A stretch of DNA of 30,299 nucleotides from Bacteroides sp. UBA7335 (lineage in GTDB: Bacteria; Bacteroidota; Bacteroidia; Bacteroidales; Bacteroidaceae). Location: the NCBI GenBank assembly GCA_002471185.1, contig DKPL01000092.1, forward strand, positions 42,588-72,886, given 5' to 3'. The number at the start of each line of letters is the position of its first letter. Position 1 is the first letter of the stretch. Positions 1 to 9,139 of this stretch are shown here, one piece after another. The position numbers and the translations under genes were made by a program. The notes below the pieces were generated by a model. It searched no databases. It saw only the letters and a program-made list of their open reading frames with translations, and was not told the DNA's origin.

Positions 1-50
1 AGTCAAAAATCGACCTTAATCAATTTATTAACTTAACACATTACAAAGAT

Positions 51-3000
51 ATGAGAAAAATTTCTTTGAGAGGGTATCTATGCCCAAAAAGTTTAGCATT
101 AAAGCAATTATTTTTAACTATGAAGATCACCTTATTTCTTCTTCTGTTTGCTACATTACAAGCATTTAGCGCTACTGGTTACTCACAAAGTGCCAAAGTA
201 AATATATCAGATTCTGATATGAAAGTTAGCGAATTGCTATCTCAAATCGAAGCTCAAACAGAATATCTATTTGTATATAATAAAAAATCAGTTGACACTC
301 AACGTGTAGTTTCTGTAAATGCTATTGGAAAACCTGTAGCAGAAGTATTGAGTGATGTTTTCGAAGGTACAGGTGTAAAATATGTAATGGAAGGACATAA
401 TATTGTTCTAACCAAAAACGTTGAAAAAACTGAATCTGTTCAACAAAATAACATTACTGTACGTGGTACTGTAATTGATAATAACAATGAACCTATCATT
501 GGTGCAAACGTTCTTGAAAAAGGAACTACTAACGGTACAATCACCGATTTGGAGGGTAATTTTCAATTGTCAGTTCCCGCTAACGCTACTTTAGAAGTGA
601 CTTATGTAGGTTACCAACCTGCCTCTGTTTCTGTTAATGGTCGCAAAACAGTTGACATCAAACTTGAAGAAGAAGCTTTGGCTTTGGAGCAAGTAGTTGT
701 AACTGCAATGGGTATCAAAAAGAAAGAGGCTTCTTTGACTTACTCAACTCAACAAGTAGGGGGCGATGAGTTGACACGTGCTAAAGATCCTAATATGATC
801 AACGCATTGGCTGGTAAATCTGCCGGTGTTCAAATATCAAGAAATGCATCTGGTTTGGGTGGATCTGCAAAGGTTTCTATCCGTGGTATTCGCTCAGCCA
901 ACGAAAGCGGAAACAACCAGCCACTATATGTAATTGATGGTGTGCCTATGTTGAACTCTACTTCTGAACAAGCATTCAACGTAATGGGTGGCGACAATGA
1001 TGGTGGTAACCGCGACTCTGGTGATGGTATCTCAAACTTAAATCCGGATGATATTGAAAGCATGAGCATTTTGAAAGGTGCTTCGGCTGCTGCTCTTTAC
1101 GGTTCGCAAGCTGCCAATGGTGTAATCTTGATTACTACCAAAAAAGGTAAAGCGGGTATGCAACGTGTCACTTTCAGCTCTAGCTTAAATGTAGATCACG
1201 TGATGAGCTTGCCTAAATTCCAAAACGGATACGGACAAGATGGCTCTACTAGCTGGGGAACTAAAGGTAACCAAACTGACTATAATAACTTAGATGGTTT
1301 CTTTAGCAACGGTGTTACAGCTATCAATTCATTGAGCGTGCAAGCTGGAAAAGAAAAATTCCAAACTTACTTCTCTTACTCAAATACTAACGCTCGTGGT
1401 GTTGTTGATGTAAACAAAATGCAAAAACATACTTTGACTTTGCGCGAAACAGCAAGTTTATTCAACGACCGTTTGAGTCTTGATGCTAACGTTACTATGA
1501 TTTCTCAAACCATCAAGAATCGTCAATCATCAGGTGGTTATTATATGAATCCATTGGTTGGACTTTACACTTTCCCACGCGGACAAAACTTGGGCGAATA
1601 CAAAGATAACTTCGAAGTATATGATCCAAATCGTAATATGGATGTTCAAAACTGGTATACTACTACTCTTGACTTTGAACAAAATCCTTACTGGATTACT
1701 AATCGTGTGACAAGTAATGATAAACGTTACCGTGCTATGGCATCTTTATCGGCTAACTTGAAAGTTAACGATTGGTTGACTCTGCAAGCTCGTGGTAATG
1801 TAGACTTCATCAGCGACTTATATCGTCAAAAGATGTATGCAACTACTGCTTTGAACTTAACTCACGAAAATGGTCGTTACGTTGACTTGAACAGCCAAGA
1901 CTTTATGGTTTATGGAGATGCGATGGCTATGTTCAACAAATCATGGAATAACTGGGCTTTGAATGCTGCAGTGGGTACAAGTATCAATGCTACAAAAGCT
2001 AATATGTTGAGACTTGACTCGGGTAAAGCTGGTTTGTATTATGCAAACGTGTTTACTGTGCCTAACATTAACTTTGGCGGAACAGGTACTGCTTACATTA
2101 ATCAAACTATCGATGCTCGTCGCACATTGCAATCTGTATTTGCTACTGCTCAACTTGGTTACAAAGAAAGTCTATACTTAGACGTAACAGTACGTAACGA
2201 CTGGTCGTCAACATTGGCTAATACAAAATATTTGAATAAAGGTTTCTTCTATCCTTCATTTGGTGCATCTTGGATTATCGACAAAACAATTGCTCTTCCT
2301 GAATGGATAAGCTTTGGTAAAGTACGTGCATCTTGGGCGCAAGTAGGTAATGACCTTCCATTGGGTATTACTTCTCCTTCGGATGTTATCATGGCTGGCG
2401 GAGTAATCCAAGCTCGTCAATACGATTTCGAAAACTTGAAACCTGAGATCTCTTCATCATGGGAAGCTGGTATGGAGTGGAGCTTCTTCCAAAGAAGACT
2501 TGATTTTGACTTTACTTTCTATAGAACAGATACAAGAAATCAGTTGCTTTATGTGAAGAATGATGTAGGTCGTTATCCTTTCAAATATATTAATGCCGGT
2601 AAAATCCGCAATACAGGTATCGAGGTAACTTTGGGTGCTACTCCGGTGATGACCGAAGAGTTCCGTTGGAAAACTGGTATTAACTTCTCAATGAACAGAA
2701 ATAAAATCGTTTCTTTAGGCGACTATGACTCGTTTACTTATGGTGATGATGGTTTGTCAATGCCTTACCGTATGCGTATTGTAAAAGGTGGTAAACTTGG
2801 TGATATCTATGGTAACGACTTTGTCTATGGCGATGATGGTAAAATAGTAGTTGGCGAGGATGGTCTTCCTGAAACAGAAACAGGTAGCAACACTAAACTA
2901 GGTAATGCAAACCCTGACTGGTTGATGGGTTGGAACAATACTTTGACTTGGAAAGGTTTCTCGCTTTACTTATTGATTGATGCACGCGTAGGTGGTGATG

Positions 3001-3419
3001 TAGTTTCGTTGACCGAGATGCAACTTGACTGGCGTGGTGTTAGCAAGAACTCTGGTGAAGCTCGCGATGCTGGTTTCGTAGAAGTAGGTGGACGTCAGTT
3101 TACTAACGTGAAAGAGTTCTATCAAAAAGTAGGTGCTCGTGGTGACGGTGTTACTGAGTATTACAAATACGATGCAACAAACATCCGCTTGCGTGAGTTG
3201 TCATTGGGTTATTCGTTCCCAAGATCAATCTTGAACCGTACAAAAGTGATTCAAGGAATCGACCTATCATTTGTAGCTCGTAACTTGTTCTTTATTTATA
3301 AGAAAGCTCCATTCGATCCAGATGCAGTGATGTCTGTAGGAAACTCTAACCAAGGTGTTGATGTATTTGGTATGCCTTCTACAAGAAGTATGGGATTCAA
3401 TCTTAAGTTAACATTCTAA
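51..3419 (+). CDS. SusC/RagA-type TonB-dependent outer-membrane transporter with STN domain
   Basis: This is a 1122-aa outer-membrane importer of the SusC/RagA family. Such proteins pair with a SusD lipoprotein and take up glycans, peptides or other large substrates using TonB energy. Seen in order: a long N-terminal leader whose hydrophobic core is at about residues 24-40; an STN (secretin/TonB N-terminal) domain at about 48-121; a CarboxypepD_reg-like domain at about 137-205 (VRGTVIDNNNEPIIGANV); a TonB-box-like LEQVVVTAMG at 212-221; a plug at about 225-368 containing PLYVIDGVP and ILKGASAAALYGSQAANG; then a long beta-barrel ending in NLKLTF. The ATG at 51 is used; the Met at residue 24 (base 120) would also give a signal peptide. 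The SusD gene follows after 12 bp. By family knowledge, an STN domain suggests control by a FecR/FecI-type anti-sigma/ECF sigma pair, which is not in the window. The substrate cannot be read from the sequence. Confidence 0.96.
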   Translation: MRKISLRGYLCPKSLALKQLFLTMKITLFLLLFATLQAFSATGYSQSAKVNISDSDMKVSELLSQIEAQTEYLFVYNKKSVDTQRVVSVNAIGKPVAEVLSDVFEGTGVKYVMEGHNIVLTKNVEKTESVQQNNITVRGTVIDNNNEPIIGANVLEKGTTNGTITDLEGNFQLSVPANATLEVTYVGYQPASVSVNGRKTVDIKLEEEALALEQVVVTAMGIKKKEASLTYSTQQVGGDELTRAKDPNMINALAGKSAGVQISRNASGLGGSAKVSIRGIRSANESGNNQPLYVIDGVPMLNSTSEQAFNVMGGDNDGGNRDSGDGISNLNPDDIESMSILKGASAAALYGSQAANGVILITTKKGKAGMQRVTFSSSLNVDHVMSLPKFQNGYGQDGSTSWGTKGNQTDYNNLDGFFSNGVTAINSLSVQAGKEKFQTYFSYSNTNARGVVDVNKMQKHTLTLRETASLFNDRLSLDANVTMISQTIKNRQSSGGYYMNPLVGLYTFPRGQNLGEYKDNFEVYDPNRNMDVQNWYTTTLDFEQNPYWITNRVTSNDKRYRAMASLSANLKVNDWLTLQARGNVDFISDLYRQKMYATTALNLTHENGRYVDLNSQDFMVYGDAMAMFNKSWNNWALNAAVGTSINATKANMLRLDSGKAGLYYANVFTVPNINFGGTGTAYINQTIDARRTLQSVFATAQLGYKESLYLDVTVRNDWSSTLANTKYLNKGFFYPSFGASWIIDKTIALPEWISFGKVRASWAQVGNDLPLGITSPSDVIMAGGVIQARQYDFENLKPEISSSWEAGMEWSFFQRRLDFDFTFYRTDTRNQLLYVKNDVGRYPFKYINAGKIRNTGIEVTLGATPVMTEEFRWKTGINFSMNRNKIVSLGDYDSFTYGDDGLSMPYRMRIVKGGKLGDIYGNDFVYGDDGKIVVGEDGLPETETGSNTKLGNANPDWLMGWNNTLTWKGFSLYLLIDARVGGDVVSLTEMQLDWRGVSKNSGEARDAGFVEVGGRQFTNVKEFYQKVGARGDGVTEYYKYDATNIRLRELSLGYSFPRSILNRTKVIQGIDLSFVARNLFFIYKKAPFDPDAVMSVGNSNQGVDVFGMPSTRSMGFNLKLTF

Positions 3420-3431
3420 AAATCGACCATT

Positions 3432-5036
3432 ATGAAAATTCTAAATAATATAGCAAAAGCATTAATTGTAGGCGTGGCGTTAGGCGCTTGTACTGATAAT
3501 TTTGAAAACTATAATGAAAACAAAAACTCTTTTCCCGAAGAGTTGCAAAGTATAGATTTCCAGAAGCAAAAGATTCCGTTTAAGGTAATCCAGCGCGGTA
3601 TTATCTATCAAACCAATGTAGATGGTACAAACTGGCAATACCAAATCATGCAAAACTTGGTGGCCGATATGTTTTCTGGTTATTTCCACGATATGAATAA
3701 CCCATTCATGAATCAAAACACTTGCTACAACTTGAATACAGGTTGGTGTGCTGCACAATGGGATTATACTTACGCTCAGGTGATGCCATCTATTAAAACG
3801 GCTGAAGAGTTGACTGCTGATGATGAGTTCAAGGCATTCAATGCTGTTGCAAAAATCATTAAGGTAGCAACCATGCATCGTGTTTCCGATTATTATGGAC
3901 CTATCATCTATTCAAGTTTTGGTTCTGCCAACGTACAGTCTCAAACTCAAGAAGAGGTTTATAAAGCATTCTTCACCGATTTGGATGCAGCCATCACTGC
4001 GCTCAATGCTTATGAAGGTGGTGATACTTTCTCTGATACCGATATCATGATGCCGGCCGGCAAACGTACGTACGCACAATGGGTGAAGTTTGCCAACTCA
4101 CTACGTCTTCGCTTAGCTATGCGTGTATCAAACGTCGACAAAACATTGGCTAGCCAACAAGCTGCTGCTGCTTTAGCTCCTGCTGCCGGTGGCCTTTTAG
4201 AAGGTGCTGATGAAACTGTAGGCGAATATGGCGTGGCCAACCCATTGGGTGGTGTTGCTAACTGGTGGGAAGTATATATGCATTCATCTATGGAGTCATT
4301 CTTAAATGGTTATAGCGACCCACGTATGCCTAAATATTACAAGCCTGCTGCCGGTGGTGATGCTCCCGAAAATGTTCCTTATTTGTTCGATATCAAAGGC
4401 ACATACAAAGGAATCCGTCAAGGAACCAATACTACTAGTGATCAACGCTACAAAATGCACTCTTGGACTTCTGTAACTCCTGAAACTCCAATCATATTGA
4501 TGACTGCTGCCGAAGTATGGTTCTTACGTGCCGAAGCTGCATTGAGAGGATTCTCTTCTGAGAATGTTCAAACTTGCTACGAAAATGGTATCAAGACATC
4601 ATTGGAACAATGGGGTGTAGCAGGTAGCTACGAGGCTTATGTGAACAGCGAAGCTCAACCAAGAGAGTATAAAGATGCATTTGATGTTAAGTTCAACTCA
4701 GAACCACGCACCAAAGTTGCTCCTAAATTTAACCCTGCTGGTACGCAAGAGCAACAACTCGAGCAAATCATCACTCAAAAATGGCTTGCTATCTATCCAG
4801 AAGGATGCGAAGCATGGGCAGAACAACGTCGTACAGGATATCCACAACTATTGTATGTAGCAATCAACCTTAGCGGTGGAGCTATTGATACTGAAACGAT
4901 GATTCGTCGTGTGCCATTCCCACAAGGATACAAAGAAACTAACCCTACACTGTATAACCAATTGGTACAACAATTAAGTGGTTCGGACAATGGTGGTACT
5001 CGCCTATGGTGGGATGCCGGAGCTAATAAATTCTAA
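3432..5036 (+). CDS. SusD/RagB-family surface lipoprotein
   Basis: This 534-aa protein is the substrate-binding partner of the SusC transporter just upstream; SusD proteins cap the SusC barrel on the outer face of the cell. It has a lipoprotein signal peptide with lipobox LGAC, giving a lipidated Cys20, followed by a polar linker (TDNFENYNENKNSF). The alpha-helical, TPR-like fold of the family is recognisable around residues 355-400 (ILMTAAEVWFLRAEAALRGF) and in the segment QIITQKWLAIYPEGCEAWAE. The sequence resembles the SusD-like_2 subgroup more than classical starch-binding SusD; that is a judgement by eye. It starts 12 bp after the susC stop and a strong hairpin lies about 150 bp after its stop, so the pair forms the end of a transcription unit. 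No glycoside hydrolase or peptidase follows, so the ligand is unknown. Confidence 0.95.
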   Translation: MKILNNIAKALIVGVALGACTDNFENYNENKNSFPEELQSIDFQKQKIPFKVIQRGIIYQTNVDGTNWQYQIMQNLVADMFSGYFHDMNNPFMNQNTCYNLNTGWCAAQWDYTYAQVMPSIKTAEELTADDEFKAFNAVAKIIKVATMHRVSDYYGPIIYSSFGSANVQSQTQEEVYKAFFTDLDAAITALNAYEGGDTFSDTDIMMPAGKRTYAQWVKFANSLRLRLAMRVSNVDKTLASQQAAAALAPAAGGLLEGADETVGEYGVANPLGGVANWWEVYMHSSMESFLNGYSDPRMPKYYKPAAGGDAPENVPYLFDIKGTYKGIRQGTNTTSDQRYKMHSWTSVTPETPIILMTAAEVWFLRAEAALRGFSSENVQTCYENGIKTSLEQWGVAGSYEAYVNSEAQPREYKDAFDVKFNSEPRTKVAPKFNPAGTQEQQLEQIITQKWLAIYPEGCEAWAEQRRTGYPQLLYVAINLSGGAIDTETMIRRVPFPQGYKETNPTLYNQLVQQLSGSDNGGTRLWWDAGANKF

Positions 5037-5183
5037 ATCAACTTTCTTGTTTTTGATATGCACACACACAAGTTATAATGCACGGTTTTTAAAGTTTCTC
5101 GATTTATTTTTTTGCGGTATAGGTGGATTTGAAATGAAATATTTTCAATACATTAAAATCAATAAGAGGCTTTAAAACTAATG

Positions 5184-5222
5184 TTGCCCGAGTTGCAGAG
5201 ATGCAATTCGGGCAATTTTTTT
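5184..5222 (+). terminator. Rho-independent terminator of the susCD unit
   Basis: A 13-bp stem, TTGCCCGAGTTGC at 5184-5196 against GCAATTCGGGCAA at 5203-5215 with one G-U pair, encloses a 6-nt loop. It is followed by seven T at 5216-5222. It lies 148 bp after the SusD stop with no gene between, so it should end the susCD transcript. Confidence 0.9.
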
Positions 5223-5585
5223 GTATAGCTACAACGAGGTTATTGACTGCTGTAGATAGTCGGTGCCGGTAGCTGCTGTAAAAGCTTTCTTAAAGGCGCT
5301 GTGCTGTGTTTGTTGTCTTGAGTATAAGATTGTCTGTCTTTGCTTGATATCAGTCTAAAAAGCCTTATTTATGAGTATTTTCTCGTGGGCTATTCTTTCA
5401 TTATCGATGAGGTGTATTCAAAGAGATGCTTTAACTCACTACTAAGCGTTACGACAGCTAAATACAAGAGTTGCAGGTCAACCGATTCCAGGCATAAGCA
5501 AAACAAAGAATCAATCATTAATCGGTTAAAGAATAAAATCAGTCAACCCTTTTCAGAAACAGCAACAAACAATTGGTTGCATCGT
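5223..5585. other. Intergenic stretch without recognisable features
   Basis: Between the susCD terminator and the 22-bp repeat array I see no gene, tRNA or clear promoter. An open frame on the plus strand at 5340-5768 runs through the repeat array and the secDF terminator. It has no recognisable domain, so it is not called as a gene. Confidence 0.6.
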
Positions 5586-5673
5586 TCCGATATATTGGAA
5601 CTGTCCTGCCCATATATCGGAAGCGTTGTTCCAATATATCGGCACCATCTTGCCCATATATCGTCAGTCACTC
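5586..5673. repeat. 22-bp tandem repeat array, four units (locus 1)
   Basis: Four units of exactly 22 bp at 5586-5607, 5608-5629, 5630-5651 and 5652-5673. Each opens with a 12-bp near-palindromic core: CCGATATATTGG, CCCATATATCGG, CCAATATATCGG, CCCATATATCGT. The first base of the units alternates t, g, t, g. The last 9-10 bases of each unit are poorly conserved. A weaker fifth unit with AATTGG can be seen just upstream at 5564-5585. The first core sits in an 18-bp near-perfect palindrome, GTTCCGATATATTGGAAC (5584-5601). The array lies between the two convergent terminators. A related array with the same period is at 25528-25615. Confidence 0.85.
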
Positions 5674-5693
5674 AGCTTACCCTGCTTCAAAGC

Positions 5694-5743
5694 ATACAAA
5701 AAGAAAACGGGCGACATATCTATCACAGATTGTCGCCCGTTTT
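5694..5743 (-). terminator. Terminator of secDF
   Basis: A perfect 13-bp inverted repeat, AAAACGGGCGACA at 5704-5716 and TGTCGCCCGTTTT at 5731-5743, with a 14-nt loop. Read on the minus strand the stem ends in TTTTCTTTTT, a good U-rich tail for secDF. The plus strand also ends in TTTT, so it may work in both directions. Confidence 0.85.
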
Positions 5744-5760
5744 GTGGGTTTATTTCAGCT

Positions 5761-5782
5761 ATAAGTAAGTGCCCTTACTTAT
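5761..5782. other. Small perfect hairpin just after the secDF stop
   Basis: ATAAGTAAG (5761-5769) and CTTACTTAT (5774-5782) form a perfect 9-bp stem with a 4-nt loop. It begins 9 bp beyond the secDF stop codon and lies upstream of the terminator hairpin in the secDF mRNA. No U-tract follows, so it is not itself a terminator. It could be a 3'-UTR stability element, which is inference. Confidence 0.55.
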
Positions 5783-5791
5783 GCAAATTTA

Positions 5792-8700
5792 TTATTCAGC
5801 AGCTACAAGCTCTTCTTCTTTACCTACGTGTTTCTTTTTCAAGAATTCGTAAGCGATAGGAGCAGCGATGAACAATGATGAAAGAGTACCGATAACGACA
5901 CCTAAAATCATGGCAAATGCGAAGCTACGGATTGAATCACCACCTAGGATGAAGATACACAACAATACGATTAATGTACTTAATGATGTATTGATGGTAC
6001 GAGCCAATGTAGTGTTCAATGAATCATTGAATAACTGACGTGCAGAGCGTTTTGGATACAAACCGAAGAACTCGCGCACACGGTCGAAGATAACCACCTT
6101 GTCATTGATAGAGTAACCAATAGCGGTTAGGATGGCACCAATGAATGTTTGGTCGATCTCGAGTGAGAATGGAGCCACACCCCACAATAGTGAGTATGCA
6201 CCAATAATCATCACTGTATCACTTGTCAATGCAATTACAGAACCAACGCTGAATGCAATGTTGCGGAAACGAATCAAGATGTACAAACCAATAGCAAACA
6301 AGGCGATGATTACCGCACGGATAGCACCAGCTTTGATGTCGTCAGCAATACTTGGTCCTACCTTTTGTGAACTGATGATGCTACCACCGGTGTAATTATC
6401 GCGATCGATAAATACCTCAAGTGTAGTTCCGGGAGCCAATATTGGTTTCAAGCTTTCGTATAGGTAAGCTTCAATTTCAGAATCAACATTGTTGCCTTCT
6501 TCGTTGATGCGGTAGTTAGTGCTGATACGTACATTCTTCTTGTCTGTACCTACAGCGATAACACCTACGTTAGCACCTTCAAATTTCTTCTCAATCAAAT
6601 CGCGCACTTGTTCTGGCTCAACTGCTTGTTCGAACTGAACTTTGTAGTTGCGTCCACCGGTGAAGTCGATACTTTGGCTTAAGCCGCGGAATGCGAACGA
6701 ACCGATGCAAATGATCAAGATGATTGATGTAACGATAAGTGAGCGAACGTTGCTTCCCATGAAGTCGAACTTCGTATTCAACAACATATTCTTCGAGATA
6801 GACGAAGAGAATGTTAGTTTTTGCAATTTGTTTTTGTCCATCATTCCTTCGTAAACCAAACGAGTCAAGAATACAGCAGTAAAGAATGAACATAAGATAC
6901 CGATAATCAATGTAGTGGCGAAACCACGGATAGGACCTGTACCGAAGTTAAACAGGATGATACCGGTGATGATAGATGTTAAGTTTGAGTCGAAGATGGC
7001 AGAGAATGCATTTTTGTAACCATCTGCGATAGCCATTTTCACCCCTTTACCTGCACGAAGCTCTTCTTTAGTACGTTCGTAAATCAATACGTTAGCATCT
7101 ACTGCCATACCAAGTGCCAACACCATACCGGCAATACCCGACATAGTAAGTGCTGCTTGGAACGATGATAAGATACCCAATGTGAAGAAGAAGTTCAAAA
7201 TAAGTGCAGCATTAGCAATCATACCTGGGATGAAGCCGTACATACAGCACATGTAAATCATCAACAGAACCAAAGCCATGATGAACGAGAAGATACCTGC
7301 ATTGATAGATGCTTGACCCAAAGATGGACCTACGATGTCTTCTTGAACGATATAGGCAGGAGCGGGCATTTTACCCGACTTCAACACGTTTGCTAAGTCT
7401 TTTGATTGGTCGATGGTGAAGTTACCTGTGATAACTGAGCTACCGTTAGGAATTTCACTATTTACGTTAGGAGCAGAATAAACATAGTTGTCAAGAACGA
7501 TAGCGATGCTACGACCGATGTTTTGTTTGGTCATTTGCGCCCAACGACGAGAGCCGTCTACGTTCATTTGCATGCTTACCGAAGGTTTGCCGTGTTGGTC
7601 GAAATCGTCTCTTGCATCGGTGATAACATCTCCCTCAAGTGGAGCTTTGCCGTTGCGTTCAGTCGATTTGATGGCATATAATTCGTAAGTTTGTTTTTTA
7701 GGATCGTATTCTAAAGGACTTACACCCCATTTCAAACGAAGGTCTTTAGGAAGTTCAGATACCACCTCTTTCATGCTTAAGTAGCGGTTGATTTCGGCTG
7801 TATCTTTGTAGTTGGCATATCCTACTACAGGACCCTGTCCGCTAGTGTTCAATTGGAAGATAGCAAGCAATGGATGCTCTTTCTTCAATTGTGTCATGTC
7901 TACAGAAGATTCTTTTGTTTCGCCTTTCAATGCTGCTGCAAGGCTATCTGCTGCACTTACTGTTTTAGTTTCAGCAATAACCTCTTGTACTTCAGCCACC
8001 TCTTCTTGTGCAGGAGCTTCAGCAGATAAGATGCTGTTCAGTTTAGCATCAGCTGCATAGAATGAAGGAGTTACTTCACGAGCAGTATAGGTTTCCCAGA
8101 ATTCTAGGTTAGCCGAACCTTGAAGCAGTTTTCTCACACGTTCTGGCTCTTTGATACCTGGAAGTTCCACCATGATACGTCCCATTTTATCTTCCAAGCT
8201 TTGGATGTTTGGTTGAACCACACCAAAACGGTCGATACGGGTACGAAGCACGTTGTATGAGTTTTCAACAGCGGCTTTAACCTCTTCTCTTAGTACTTTC
8301 TCAACTTCAGCGTTTGTCGATTTTTGGTTTACTTTGTCTTTAAGCTGTTGTGTTGCGAACAGTTCGGCAAGGCTGCCATTAGGAGCTGTGCGTTGATACT
8401 CTTCTACGAAAAGTGTAATTACGTCTTTCTGACTAGTTTGTGATTGCTTTGCAGCTGTAGCCAATGCTTGATTGAAAGCTGCGTCCGATTTATTATCGGC
8501 AAGTGCTTTAATTACATCAGGTACAGAAACTTCCAAGATTACGTTCATACCACCTTTCAAGTCGAGACCTAAACCGATCTCCATCTCGCGACATTGTTTG
8601 AGCGTGTAGCTTCCTAACCAAACCTTTGTATTAGATAAGGAGTCAAGGTAGTCTTGTTCAACTTTAACATCTCCTGCCGCAAATTCTCTCGCTTGCTTTG

Positions 8701-8794
8701 TATAGTGACGAGTTACGAACGAAAATGAAAGGTAGAACACACAAACCAAGGTAAGCAATACCGCAAAAACTTTAACAAATCCTTTGCTTTGCAT
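5792..8794 (-). CDS. secDF: Fused protein translocase subunit SecDF
   Basis: This is a 1000-aa inner-membrane protein that uses the proton motive force to pull exported proteins through SecYEG; SecD and SecF are fused in one chain. The SecD half has TM1 at about residues 8-26, the signature GLGLDLKGG at 74-82, a large periplasmic part, and a membrane block from about 497 containing GMAVDANVLIYERTKEE at 562-578, whose Asp is the conserved proton-path residue. The SecF half starts near residue 670 with DFTGG at about 710-714 and ends with the TM block holding AIGYSINDKVVIFDRVRE. Residues 257-300 are a low-complexity insertion rich in Ala and Glu (PAQEEVAEVQEVIAE) within the periplasmic region. 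The gene stands alone, with a Bacteroides-type -7 box upstream and a terminator downstream. Confidence 0.97.
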   Translation of the reverse strand: MQSKGFVKVFAVLLTLVCVFYLSFSFVTRHYTKQAREFAAGDVKVEQDYLDSLSNTKVWLGSYTLKQCREMEIGLGLDLKGGMNVILEVSVPDVIKALADNKSDAAFNQALATAAKQSQTSQKDVITLFVEEYQRTAPNGSLAELFATQQLKDKVNQKSTNAEVEKVLREEVKAAVENSYNVLRTRIDRFGVVQPNIQSLEDKMGRIMVELPGIKEPERVRKLLQGSANLEFWETYTAREVTPSFYAADAKLNSILSAEAPAQEEVAEVQEVIAETKTVSAADSLAAALKGETKESSVDMTQLKKEHPLLAIFQLNTSGQGPVVGYANYKDTAEINRYLSMKEVVSELPKDLRLKWGVSPLEYDPKKQTYELYAIKSTERNGKAPLEGDVITDARDDFDQHGKPSVSMQMNVDGSRRWAQMTKQNIGRSIAIVLDNYVYSAPNVNSEIPNGSSVITGNFTIDQSKDLANVLKSGKMPAPAYIVQEDIVGPSLGQASINAGIFSFIMALVLLMIYMCCMYGFIPGMIANAALILNFFFTLGILSSFQAALTMSGIAGMVLALGMAVDANVLIYERTKEELRAGKGVKMAIADGYKNAFSAIFDSNLTSIITGIILFNFGTGPIRGFATTLIIGILCSFFTAVFLTRLVYEGMMDKNKLQKLTFSSSISKNMLLNTKFDFMGSNVRSLIVTSIILIICIGSFAFRGLSQSIDFTGGRNYKVQFEQAVEPEQVRDLIEKKFEGANVGVIAVGTDKKNVRISTNYRINEEGNNVDSEIEAYLYESLKPILAPGTTLEVFIDRDNYTGGSIISSQKVGPSIADDIKAGAIRAVIIALFAIGLYILIRFRNIAFSVGSVIALTSDTVMIIGAYSLLWGVAPFSLEIDQTFIGAILTAIGYSINDKVVIFDRVREFFGLYPKRSARQLFNDSLNTTLARTINTSLSTLIVLLCIFILGGDSIRSFAFAMILGVVIGTLSSLFIAAPIAYEFLKKKHVGKEEELVAAE

Positions 8795-8851
8795 TTTACT
8801 TTAATTTATTATGATTACTTTTTGAATTGAATTCTGTCGTTTATAAGGCTG

Positions 8852-8859
8852 CAAATATA
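8852..8859 (-). promoter_or_regulatory. Putative secDF promoter (-7 element)
   Basis: The minus strand reads TATATTTG, matching the Bacteroides -7 consensus TAnnTTTG, 58 bp upstream of the secDF ATG. No clear TTTG is seen at the -33 position. Confidence 0.6.
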
Positions 8860-8863
8860 GTTT

Positions 8864-9139
8864 TTTTTTCACACTTACAGATATCTAGAGCCATTTATTT
8901 AGTGCTTTACGATATATTTTGCTACTATTTTTTGTACCTTTTTGCTGATTTGAAAATCTTTGATTGGGATATCTTTTTACATTAACTTTTTGCATGGGTT
9001 GTGTTTTGATTTTCTTTTGTTTCTTTCTTTTTGCTTTTTTGTTGCAAAAGAATACCGCTTGTCAAAAGCTCATAGTAGCTGATGTTTGTTTTCTTGTGTT
9101 TTGTGTGATGAAATCGAAGTTTTGCTATAGGTGCTGATG
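8864..9139. other. T-rich intergenic region without a gene
   Basis: The gap between secDF and the cation transporter is T-rich on the plus strand, especially around 9000-9055. I see no tRNA, ORF with a recognisable product, or convincing terminator for the upstream transporter gene, so that transcript may end in a diffuse way or run towards secDF. Confidence 0.5.

Noticed and set aside
3480..3878. Antisense open frame of 132 codons inside the SusD gene
   Set aside because: It is opposite a clear SusD gene with lipobox and has no recognisable product.
5059..5069. Short CA-dinucleotide run after the SusD stop
   Set aside because: Only about five repeats, which is within chance and has no clear role.
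5586..5673. CRISPR-like array
   Set aside because: The units are contiguous with no unique spacers and the whole period is 22 bp, too short for repeat plus spacer. No cas genes are near.
5340..5768. Plus-strand open frame of 142 codons
   Set aside because: It runs through the 22-bp repeat array and the secDF terminator and has no recognisable domain. The repeated PIYR-like peptides come from the DNA repeat, not from a gene.
8995..9066. T-rich tract with GTTGCAAAAGAA as a possible dispersed repeat or terminator
   Set aside because: The stem is only about 5 bp and I cannot show a second copy in the window.
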